Shown: one piece after another, positions 49,338 through 58,504 of the stretch
How the letters are laid out: the number at the start of each line of letters is the position of its first letter
Numbering within the stretch: position 1 is the stretch's first letter
Assembly: GCF_000321225.1 (NCBI RefSeq)
Contig: NW_004450382.1
Coordinates: 1,727,615-1,791,614 of the forward strand
Source: Odobenus rosmarus divergens
Taxonomy: Eukaryota > Chordata > Mammalia > Carnivora > Odobenidae
Length of the DNA: 64,000 bases
Direction: 5' to 3'
Made by a program: the position numbers and the translations under genes
Notes under the pieces: generated by a model
Seen by the model: the letters and a program-made list of their open reading frames with translations, nothing else
What the model was told of the DNA's origin: nothing
Database searches by the model: none

Positions 49338-49545
49338 GGGGCGCCTGGGTGGCTCAGTTGGTTAAGCAACTGCCTTCAGCTCAGGTCATGATCCCGGGGT
49401 CCTGGGATCGAGCCCCGCATCAGGCTCCCTGCTTGGCCGGAAGCCTGCTTCTCCCTCTCCCACTCCCCCTGCTTGTGTTCCCTCTCGCGCTGTCTCTCTC
49501 TCTATATATATTAAATAAATAAAATCTTTAAAAGAAAAGAAGAAA
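49338..49545 (+). mobile_element. CAN-SINE (second of two at one target)
   Basis: Lies between the second and third copies of GAAAAGGCATATT. Confidence 0.92.
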
Positions 49546-49594
49546 AGGCATATTAGAGTTTGCAATTTTATATTTGGAAAACAAAGCAAAATAT

Positions 49595-49728
49595 CTTCAT
49601 ATTAGTTTGGTAGGGCTGCCGTAACAAAATACTACACCACTAGATGGCTTACACAACAGAAATGTATTTTCTCATAGTTCTGAAGGCTGGAAGTCCAAGC
49701 TCAAGGTATTGACAAGGTTGATTCTGCT
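49595..49728 (+). repeat. Ancient interspersed repeat, 5' piece
   Basis: The TTAGTTTGGTAGGGCTGCCG..ACAACAGAAATGTATTTTCTC motif of an old mammalian repeat. Its CTCCAAATACAGTCACATTC 3' part appears at about 51838-51910, so one element seems to be split by later insertions. Confidence 0.6.
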
Positions 49729-50100
49729 AAAAAGAAAACCACAGGCCTCAGATGGCGTTACTTGGGCCAGGCCACGTCACCAAGCCAGGGCTTAATACCT
49801 GATCTAATTGCAGTTTCCACCACCCCACCACCCCAGAAATATCAATCTTAACCCTCAATCCCCCAAAGAAAGAAAGGTGATCTGCATGATAAGACCCCCT
49901 GCTCTTCCTCCTAAGGGAAAGTGACCTTGGCCTGAAACAATCCTTTTATTTTGCTTCTAACTTTCCTGTCCCAAGCTCCTTCCTATAAAAACTTTCCATT
50001 TTGAACAAACTCCTCAGATCCCTCCTCAACTTGCTAGATGGGATTCATGACTCATTTAATAAAGCCAATTAGGTCTTCAAATTTACTTAGTTGAACTTTC
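49729..50100 (+). mobile_element. Solitary LTR-like element
   Basis: Begins near TGATTCTGCTAAAAAG and contains CCTATAAAAACTTTCC (TATA-like) and TTTAATAAAGCC (polyadenylation-like). These are features of a solo endogenous-retrovirus-type LTR; no internal coding region is present. Family not assigned. Confidence 0.5.
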
Positions 50101-50126
50101 CTTTTTAAGATTTTATTTATTTTAGG

Positions 50127-50262
50127 GGCACCTGGGTGGCTCAATCGGGGTCCCTGCCCAGTGGGAAGCCTGCTCCTCCCTCTCCCTCTGCCACTCGTTC
50201 CCCCTGCTTATGCACTCTTTCTCTCTCTCTCTCTCTCTCTCTCAAAAATAAAATCTTAAAGA
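50127..50262 (+). mobile_element. CAN-SINE, internally deleted
   Basis: Head CACCTGGGTGGCTCAATCGGGG jumps directly to the 3' portion; the tail abuts a reverse SINE. Confidence 0.8.
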
Positions 50263-50408
50263 TTTTAGAGAGAGAGCCCTCGCACTTCAGTAGGAGCAGG
50301 GGGAGGGGCAGAGAGGGAAGGAGGGGGCTCAATCCCACAACCTTGAAACCATGACTGGAGCCAAAATCAAGAGTCAGAGGCTCAACCGACTGAGCCACCC
50401 AGGTGCCC
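50262..50408 (-). mobile_element. CAN-SINE, reverse
   Basis: Ends CTGAGCCACCCAGGTGCCCC; forms an inverted pair with the preceding copy. Confidence 0.8.
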
Positions 50409-50451
50409 CTGAATTTTGTTTTTTCGTTTTGTTTCAAAGATTTTATTTACT

Positions 50452-50632
50452 GGGGCGCCTGGGTGGCTCAGTCGTTAAGCGCCTGCCTTTTGCTCAGGTC
50501 ATGATCCCAGGGGCCTGGGATTGAGCCGGCCTCAGGCTCCCTGCTCGGCGGGAGACCTGTTTCTCCCTCTCCCACTCCCCCTGCTTGTGTTCCCTCTCTC
50601 ACTGTGTCTCTCTGTCAAATAAATAAATAAAA
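50452..50632 (+). mobile_element. CAN-SINE
   Basis: Head GGGGCGCCTGGGTGGCTCAG; preceded by AAAGATTTTATTTACT. Confidence 0.88.
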
Positions 50633-50639
50633 AGATTTT

Positions 50640-50842
50640 ATTTCTTTTTTTTTAAATATTTTATTTATTTATTTGAGAGAGAGAATGAGAGAGAGAGCGA
50701 GCACATGAGAGGAGGGAGGGTCAGAGGGAGAAGCAGACTCCCCGCCGAGCAGGGAGCCCGATGTGAGACTCGATCCCAGGACTCCAGGATCATGACCTGA
50801 GCCGAAGGCAGTCGCTTAACCAACTGAGCCACCCAGGCGCCC
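50640..50842 (-). mobile_element. CAN-SINE, reverse
   Basis: Runs from TTTCTTTTTTTTTAAATATT to ACCCAGGCGCCC; inverted with respect to the copy at 50452. Confidence 0.88.
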
Positions 50843-51024
50843 GATTTTATTTCTTTTTTGACAGAGAGAGATAGGGGGAGAACAAACAGGGGGAGCAGCA
50901 GAGGGAGAGGGAGAAGCAGGCTTCCCACGGAGCACAGAGCCCCACATGGGGCTCAATCCCAGGACCCTGAGATCATGACCTGAGCCAAAGGCAGATGCTT
51001 AACGACTGAACCACCCAGGTGTCC
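50843..51024 (-). mobile_element. CAN-SINE, reverse
   Basis: Ends GAACCACCCAGGTGTCCC; this is the continuation of the SINE tail that was the target of its neighbours. Confidence 0.85.
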
Positions 51025-51104
51025 CTGAATTTTGTTTTTTAACAAATTCTTCTGAGGTTTCTCTCTTGGTTTGTAGATGGTGGTCCTCTCCCTTTGAGTT
51101 CACA

Positions 51105-51545
51105 TGATCTTTCTTTTTTTAACTTAAGTATAATTGACATACATGTTATATTAGTTTCATGTATACAACATGGATTTGACAATTCTACACATTACTCAGT
51201 GCTCGCCACCCTAAGTGTAGTCACCGTACATTATTGTAATAGTGACTACATTCCCTATGGTGTACTTTTAATCTCCATCTGTGTGACTTATTTTATAACT
51301 GGAAATTTTTACTTTTTTTTTTAGATTTTATTTATTAACTTCTCAGAGAGAGAGCATGCACAAGCAGGGGGAGCGGCAGGCAGAGGGAGAAGCAGGCTCC
51401 CCACTGAGCAAGGAGCCCCATGTGGGACTTGATCCCAGGACCCTGGGATCATGATCTGAGCTGAAGGCAGACACTTAACTGACTGAGCCACCCAGGCGTC
51501 CCGAAATTTCTACCTCTTAATCCCCTTTATCTACATGATCTTTTT
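51105..51545. mobile_element. L1 fragment split by a SINE
   Basis: Contains the AATTGACATACATGTTATATTAG, ATTACTCAGTGCTCGCCACC and CTACCTCTTAATCCCC segments of a mammalian L1. Interrupted at 51318-51501. Confidence 0.65.
51318..51501 (-). mobile_element. CAN-SINE nested in L1 fragment
   Basis: Reverse copy; GGAAATTTTTAC and GAAATTTCTAC flank it as the target duplication. Confidence 0.88.
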
Positions 51546-51584
51546 CTCTGTGTGTCCTAATCTCTTCTCATAAAAACCCCAGTT

Positions 51585-51774
51585 GAGCATCTGCCTTCAG
51601 CTCAGGTCATGATCTCAGGGTCCTGGGATTGAGCCCCGTGTGTTAGGCTCCCTGCTCAGTGAGGAGCCTGCTTCTCCCTCTCCCTCTGCCACCCCTTTGT
51701 GCAAGTGCTCTCTCTCTCTCGTGCACGCACCCGCGTGCTCTCTCTCAACTAAATAAATAAAATCTTAAAACAAA
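51585..51774 (+). mobile_element. CAN-SINE, 5'-truncated
   Basis: Starts at GAGCATCTGCCTTCAGCTCA and has a CT tract and (AAAT) tail. Confidence 0.85.
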
Positions 51775-52080
51775 ATACAAAAACACCAGTTGAATCAGAC
51801 AAGGGTCCACCTAACAGCTTCGTTTTAACTTACTTACCTCTTTAAAAGTTCAGTCTCCAAATACAGTCACATTCTAAAGTACTGGGGGTTAAGACTTTGT
51901 ACAGAAGTCAAAACCTTACCACCACCCATCTTAGGTCTTCAGATGAAACTCTTCAATAAAAACATTAATGAAAGAAAAACAAACACAAGTTTATTAACAT
52001 GTATAACTTGTGCATGGAAGAATGGGAGCTAACCAGGGAAAAATGAGTAACTCTCTCGTCCAGCTTAGAATTCAGGCTTA

Positions 52081-52964
52081 ACAAGATGTCCATCGAGGGC
52101 GCCTGGGTGGCTCAGTTGGTTAAGCGACTGCCTTCGGCTCAGGTCATGATCCAGGAGTCCCGGGATCGAGTCCCGCATCGGGCTCCCTGCTCGGCAGGGA
52201 GTCTGCTTCTCCCTCTGACCCTCCCCCCTCTCATGCTCTCTCTCTCTCCCATTCTCTCTCTCAAATAAATTAAAAAAATCCTTGAAAAAAAAAAAGAAAG
52301 AATTAAAAAAAAAAAAAGAAACAAGATGTCCATCGACAAATGAATGGCTAAAGAAGATGTGGTATATATACACAATGGAATATTATGCAGCCATCAAAAG
52401 GAATGAGATCTTGCCATTTGCAACGACGTGGATGGAACTGGAGGGTGTTATGCTGAGTGAAATAAGTCAATCAGAGAAAGACATATATCGACCTCACTGA
52501 TATAAGGAATTCTTAATCTCAGGAAACAAACTGAGGGTTGCTGGAGTGGGGGGGAGGTGAGGGATGGGGTGGCTGGGTGATAGACATTGGGGAGGGTATG
52601 TGCTATGGTGAGTGCTCTGAATTGTGCAAGACTGTTGAATCACAGATCTGTACCTCTGAAACAAATAATGCAATATATGTTAAGAAAAAAAAAAAGAAGA
52701 AGATAGCAGGAGGGGAAGAATGAAGGGGGGGAAATCGGAGGGGGAGACCAACCATGAGAGACAATGGACTCTGAAAAACAAACGAAGGGTTCAAAAGGGA
52801 AGGGGGTGGGGGGATGGACTAGCCTGGTGATGGGTATTAAAGAGGGCACGTACTGAATGGAGCACTGGATGTTATACACAAACAATGAATCATGGAACAC
52901 TACATCCAAAACTAATGATGTAATGTATGGTGATTAACATAACAATAAAAAAATTTAAAAAAAA
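52081..52964 (+). mobile_element. Carnivore L1, 5'-truncated 3' end
   Basis: Encodes the last residues of L1 ORF2 (motif MEYYAAIKRNEI, 52380-52500), then the carnivore L1 3'UTR and an AATAAAAAA tail. Target duplication AGAATTCAGGCTTAA on both sides. Split near its 5' end by a SINE. Confidence 0.88.
52098..52310 (+). mobile_element. CAN-SINE nested in L1
   Basis: Flanked by ACAAGATGTCCATCGA, duplicated L1 sequence. Confidence 0.92.
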
Positions 52965-53489
52965 GAATTCAGGCTTAAATACCATCTTAATAAGGAAAAG
53001 GGAAGGGAAATATAGGCCTCTTAAGGAAAAGTAAATGATTTCTAGAAAAGATGAATGGAACCTTAGAAGAATGGATGGGAGATATGATAATTTGTGACCA
53101 AGTTTGTCTGGATGTGGTATAGACTTCTAGTTTCCTCTCCTGTGATATGAGAAGAAACTCCCAGGAAGGGCATTTATGCCCATCGAGTCCTTTTAGAGAT
53201 TCGTCTTTAGGCAGATAAGGGGAGTTCAGAGAAGGCCTCTCCCTGCATCTGCTGTTTTTCAAGTACCTACAGTTCAAAATAGTCAATATGCTAAAATGGC
53301 ATATTGGGTTACCCTTCACTGTCTTCTCCCCTTGGGAGGTTAACAAGATTTTTGAGCCCTCCTCCAGAAACCAGGACATCAGGAGGAGATCCTCCTGAAT
53401 GTTGTAACTAAAGGGCCTGGCAGTCTCCTCTGCCTCCTCCCTCAGTGTAACATATGCTGCCATGAATGGATCTTATGCACCTGCCATAG

Positions 53490-53660
53490 GCTAAGCATTT
53501 ATGCTATTGACTGCTCACAGTAGCTTTATGATGTGGATGTGATTATTATTCCCATTTCACAGATGAAGAAACTGAGGCTCAAGGGGTTAAGCTGTTCGCT
53601 CAAGGTCACATGCAGCTATCAAGGGGTAGAGTTAAGTTCTGAACCCAAGAGGTCTGACTC
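53490..53660 (-). repeat. MIR
   Basis: CATTTCACAGATGAAGAAAC..CAAGGTCACATGCAGCT core. Confidence 0.7.
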
Positions 53661-53929
53661 CACTATTCACCACTGCCTGACTTTTCTGGAGGTCACAGTT
53701 TCTCTGTCCTTGTACCTACCCTCCTTCTACACTGCTCCATGTCTCCATGTCCCTGTTATTAATGCTCTTTCTCCTCCCCCACGCCAAGAATCTCACAATC
53801 TCTGCCCAAGCTGAGGTTTTTCAGAGTTCTCTGGGTCTCCATCCTCTAGAGGATGCTGTCAGGCCCTGCTGCCCCTAGTTGAGCATGTGTCCCACATTCC
53901 TTGCCCCCTTGGCAGCTCAGTCAGAATCT

Positions 53930-54062
53930 CTCTCTCTCTCTCTTTTTAAAGATTTTTCTGTATTTCTTTCTTTCTCGCTTTCTCTGAAAGGAAAAAAAAA
54001 AAAGAAAGGAAGGAAGGAAGAAAGAAGAAAGAAAGAAAGAAAGAAAGAAAAAAAGAAAATGA

Positions 54063-54114
<52 letters not shown>

Positions 54115-54132
54115 AGAAAGAAAAGAAAGAAA
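53930..54132 (+). repeat. (CT)n and (GAAA)n microsatellites
   Basis: CT run at 53930-53944, then GGAA/GAAA units from about 53990 to 54132. Confidence 0.92.
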
Positions 54133-54448
54133 AAGAGAGCACAAGCAAGGGGAGGGGCAGAGGGAGAAGGAGAGAGAGAATCTCCAGCAGACTCTGTGCT
54201 GACCACAGAGCCCAATGCAGAGCGCCTGAGTGGCTCAGTGGGTTAAGCATCCGACTCTTGATTTCAGCTCAGGTTTGGTCTCAGGGTCGTGGGATTGAGC
54301 CCCGTGTCAGGCTCCATGCTCAGTGGTGAGTCTGCTGGAGATTCCCTCCCTCTCCCTCTCCCTCTGCCCCTCCCCTTCTGAAATAAATAAAATCTTAAAA
54401 AAAAAAAGAGTCAGATGCTTAACCCACTGAGCCACCCAGGCACCTCTC
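54133..54448 (-). mobile_element. CAN-SINE, reverse, split
   Basis: Two halves (54133-54217 and 54407-54448) separated by a forward SINE; the tail merges with the (GAAA)n tract. Confidence 0.75.
54221..54406 (+). mobile_element. CAN-SINE nested in reverse SINE
   Basis: Older subtype, AGCGCCTGAGTGGCTCAGTGGG head. Confidence 0.85.
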
Positions 54449-54463
54449 AGAATCAGAATCTCT

Positions 54464-54635
54464 TGGGCGCCTGGGTGGCTCAGATGGTTAGGCGTCTGCC
54501 TTTGGCTCAGGTCATGATCCCAGGGTCCTGGGATCGAGTCCCGCATTGGGCTCCCTGCTCCTTGGGAGCCTGCTTCTCCCTCTGCCTCTCTCTCTCTTTC
54601 TCTCTGTCTTTCATGAATAAATAAAAAAAAAAAAA
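54464..54635 (+). mobile_element. CAN-SINE
   Basis: Flanked by CAGAATCTCTTG / TCAGAATCTCTTGAC. Confidence 0.9.
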
Positions 54636-54703
54636 GAATCAGAATCTCTTGACAGTGTCAGGTCACTGAGGTCAAGGGAGTCTTTGAAGAGTGAGAGCTG
54701 CCA

Positions 54704-54815
54704 AGGGGCGCCTGGCTGCCTCAGTCAGTACAGCATGTGACTCTTAATCTCAGGGTTGTGAGTTTGAGACCCACATTGGATGGGGAGCCTATTTGAAATT
54801 AAAAAAAAAAAAATG
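54704..54815 (+). mobile_element. Older short tRNA-SINE
   Basis: Head GGGGCGCCTGGCTGCCTCAG; flanked by GAGAGCTGCCAAG / GAGAGCTGCCAAGT. Confidence 0.88.
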
Positions 54816-54939
54816 AGAGCTGCCAAGTAAGGGTAGAACTTGGGAGGGGGCCGTTGGAATCAGCAATAAGATCTCAGGTGTCTTTGGTGGGTGCAGAGGC
54901 AGAAGTACTAAAGCCAAACCAGAGAGATGCTCTAGCTAC

Positions 54940-55110
54940 AGTAGCGTTTCATACTTACCATGTGCTATTCTGAGCACTTTATAAATATTAATTCATTCAT
55001 TATTCACAACAACTCTATGAGAAAGGTATTATCCTATTTCCCTATGGGGAACTTAAACACAGAAATGTTTAACGTTTTGCCCAAGGTCACAAAGGTAATT
55101 CACAGTGTTC
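54940..55110 (-). repeat. MIR
   Basis: CACAACAACTCTATGAGAAAGG..TTGCCCAAGGTCACA core. Confidence 0.7.
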
Positions 55111-55766
55111 AGATTTGAAAATCTGGGCAGTCTGGCTCCCAGACTCCATGCTGTAAACTGCCAAGCCATATAGCCAACTCCGGGCTGTGAGGAGGGGAGA
55201 GGGCCATGGGCGGTTAGGACCAGAAGAGAGTGAGAGGCAAGAACTGGAGGACAGATAAAGGGTGGAGTAAATGATTTACAGGTGGAGTGGTTCCCTCTCC
55301 TGGACCATAAACCAAAGGGACCTGTCAGCAGCTGGGAAGGGAGATAAGGTGACTCAGGAGGGAAGGGCTGGGTGGGGACTGCGGACTCCCCTTCCTGGAG
55401 TGAGGCTTTGACTCCTGTACCTTTATCCATGGTTCTGTGGGAAACTCGCAGCCCGGTGATCCAGAGTGTTGGTAACAGGCAGGAGGGTGAGGGCCACAAA
55501 AGCAGATGGGGGGCGATGAGTGAAATGCAGCAGCCTGGGTTGTCCTCAAGGAAGCTCCCAGGATCTCAGGGCCTAAGCTCCTCCAGTCCCAGGCCTGGCC
55601 CCCCAGGTACAAGACTCTTTAAGTGGTATGCAGCCCAGAATGCTCTAGAAAAGCCACAGATCAGAGCTTGGGATGGGTTGCATGGCCATGATGGCTGAGG
55701 CCCCAGAGCTGTATCTCACCCTCCCCAGGAGAGAGGTCCTGGGTCTTCCAGACCTCTGAGACACAT

Positions 55767-55792
55767 GCGCATGCACACACACACACACACAC
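55767..55792 (+). repeat. (CA)n microsatellite
   Basis: About 11 CA units. Confidence 0.9.
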
Positions 55793-56439
55793 AGTCCAGT
55801 TCTTTCCTCATATTGACATCTCACCTGGCTCACCTGGGGCCCGGAAAGAGAACATGACTCTTCTGGCCATGAGTAGTTTTCCAGACCTTGTTCATCCAGG
55901 AGGTTTCTCAGAAAAAAAGGGAAAGGAGGGCCAGATGTCTTTCAGGTGAAAAGGGAAAAAACTAAAAAGAAAGAAAAGAAAGGAAAAGCAAAGCAAAGCT
56001 TGCCTGGGCTCAAGTCCTCCCCAGCTCTATTGAGATGAGTCAGATACAATCCTGTCCTCAAGGGCCACACTGGCTGGAGGGCAGATGAGCCCCGCAGACA
56101 GGTCACTGCCCAGTGCGATTTGCTGCTCTAAGACAGGAAACCTGGAGGGAGGGGGCAGGGGGAAGATCATGGAAAGCTTCCCTGAGGACGCTCTGAGCCG
56201 GACCTTGCAGAAGCAGTGAAAAGGAGCTAGGCCAGAGGCTGGTGATGGGAGCAGAGGTGGGAGCATCTCAGAATGCCTTGAGTACCCTACTGAAAAGCCA
56301 GGACCTGGCACTGTTTGGCTTGGGGACAGGCCGGAAAGGCTTCAGGGGAAAGGTCTCTGCCTCTTCATCTGCGAAGGAGTAGGTGGAAACTAAAGGGAAC
56401 AGACTTGGCTCTTTGTGGCAATAGCAGCCCAGGCTAAAT

Positions 56440-56620
56440 GCCTGCAGTGCTCCAGACGCTGGATACTGTTTCTTTGAATAATCCCAATTGCCCTGTGTGG
56501 AAGGTGTTATTGATCTTGTTTTGTAGAGGAGGAAACTGAGGTTCAGAGAGATGAGGTAACTTGTACAAGGCTACAGAGAGCTAGAATTCAAACCCAGGTT
56601 TGTCTGACTCCCAAGCTTTT
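56440..56620 (-). repeat. MIR
   Basis: GAGGAAACTGAGGTTCAGAG core with flanking similarity. Confidence 0.7.
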
Positions 56621-57129
56621 GCTCCTACCACCTCTCCATGCTTCCTGTCTTTAGGAAACGCTTGCGGGTGAGAATCAGCTCACAGTGTGGGGGGAAAGAG
56701 CTTCCCAAAACAGGTCAGAAGTGGGACCACCACTCCTGGGGTTTTGTGGGTGATCTCAGCACTGGGTAGGTAATTGAGCTGGTGCCTCAAATATTATTTC
56801 CTCTGTTCGAAAGAGGAAGAAACTGAGGCCTAGAAGCAGAAATGGCCACTCAGGATGCTAGATACCCTTAGGAGTCAAGATGCTGGACACAGGGCTGAGG
56901 GAGGTCTGCATCCCTAGGCCTGAGTCCCAGACCTGTGGCCTTGTCAGTCCTGTGGAATAGGGATGGGGAATGGTCAAGCCAAGCCCCCCAGAGCCTGGAC
57001 CAGAAGCCTAGCTGTGTGGCCAGTGCACAGGACCCTGGTCCCAGGGCTCAAGGCCTTGTTTAGCCCCAGTTGGGCCACTTCCAGCCTTTGGAGTTGTGAA
57101 ACTGAACAAAGGAAACATTTAAAATAGAA

Positions 57130-57550
57130 TCCGGTTGCCAGAATGGGGGGAGTTCTCACACACTACCAATTTGTCCTCAATTGCAGACCCCAGCAGGAAG
57201 AAGCATACCTTGCATTTTCCAACTGGAAAGGACCTACTTTACTACCCCCTGCAAGAGGGAGACTTTTTCCTTGTAGAGCAAGAGTCCAGCCAATGAGAAG
57301 TTGTCACAACTCAGCCAATGAGAAAACATCACCAACCTGGACTTTTGCTCAAAGTAGCCCCCACTCAACTTCCCTTTTCTTTCCTCTATATAATAACATT
57401 CCCCTCCTTTGTTCTCTGGACTTGCCTAGGGTTTGCTGTAGCTTGCATATCCGCATATCCTGAATTGCAATTCCTCTGTTTTTGAATAAGCCCATTTTGC
57501 TGGTAAAATAACTGGCTGTTTTATTTACAAGCTCCACCAACCAAGTCCAT
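57130..57550 (+). mobile_element. Solitary LTR (ERV-like)
   Basis: Contains two CCAATGAGAA boxes (57290, 57315), TATATAA at 57387-57393, the TGAATTGCAATTCCTCTG and AATAAGCCCATTTTGCTGG segments and TAAAATAACTGGCTGTTTTA, typical of a mammalian class-I-type LTR. No internal viral sequence is seen. Confidence 0.65.
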
Positions 57551-57559
57551 CAACTCAGG

Positions 57560-57740
57560 CTTCGAATCCTGCCTTCGATGACCTTGAACAAGGTCATTTA
57601 CCCCTTGGAGCCTCATCTGTAAATGGGGATGTTTCCTGCCCCATGGAGTTGAGATGATTCCATGAGACGCTGATATAGCAGTGCCTTTGGTACAGTGTCC
57701 TCAGTCAGTGCTCTGTGATCAGTAGCTGTTAGGATTATAA
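57560..57740 (+). repeat. MIR
   Basis: TTCGAATCCTGCC..GGAGCCTCATCTGTAAATGG core. Confidence 0.65.
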
Positions 57741-58504
57741 CAATTTATCATCATGCATCTGTCTTCTCACCTGGAGCGTGGGACAGTAATCCCAGTCAAC
57801 CTGGTTTCAAGGACATGACGTCATCTGTGTGAGTTGTAGGGTCAGTGCAGATGGCACTTCTGCCACCCAAAGCCAAGCCCAGCCCTGCAGGGGTAGGGAG
57901 ACACATCTAGTTCCCAGGACCAGGGGAAGCTGGGTGACAGCCTCAATCCATCAATCACAACCTCGGGCCAGCTAAGCTTTATGGGTCCAGCAGATATTTA
58001 AGTGCATGTGGTGTGTGGGCTAGTCCAGTTCTGCTTCCTCAGCACGGGCCGCTGCCCAGAGCAGGTAGGCCGGTGTCACTGGGAGGTGGCAGTACCCAGG
58101 GCCTTGGGAGAGCAGCTGTCAGCAAGACCCCAGCAGGTAGTATAGTAGGTTTGGGCAAGAGTTGGATCTTCTGTCCTCAGGAGTTGTGCTCTGGTTCCTT
58201 CTGGCCCTGCGAGTGGAAGAGGATCTCGGGGAAGGCTCTTGCATGAGAGCTTATAGATCTAAGCTCCCCTAGGCCCATCCCGTCCTGGCTTGACCCACGT
58301 ACCACTGAGTTCTGGAGGGGGTGGGGGGGTGCTTTGTCTGCTCTGAAGCTTCTTCCCCTTGTCTACTGACACAGGGTGAAGGCTGGGTGTGCGTGACCAG
58401 AGTTGAAGGGAGGGTGCCTGGGCAAGCTATGGAAAAGGTTTGCTGGGAAAGAGGGACAGCTCTGGGGGCAGCTCATGTGACCTCCCACCCAGGATCCCAG
58501 CACC

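Larger units (their letters stand above)
51950..53320 (-). repeat. Unclassified interspersed repeat, copy 2 (split)
   Basis: Related to 34270-34740. Interrupted at 52081-52964 by an L1 that itself carries a SINE. Confidence 0.45.
47661..58480. other. PLK3-BEST4 intergenic region
   Basis: About 11 kb without a recognised gene. It is dominated by SINEs at 48.4-54.8 kb, a 5'-truncated L1, LTR-like sequence at about 49.73-50.10 kb and 57.13-57.55 kb, and MIR pieces. The proximal BEST4 promoter must lie at its right end. Confidence 0.7.

Noticed and set aside
53990..54132. (GAAA)n tract as a CRISPR-like or structured array
   Set aside because: It is a simple microsatellite without spacers.
57979..57999. 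TTTATGG and ATATTTAAG as BEST4 CDX and TATA sites
   Set aside because: The motifs are too short, and the BEST4 first exon is not located, so I do not list them as features.
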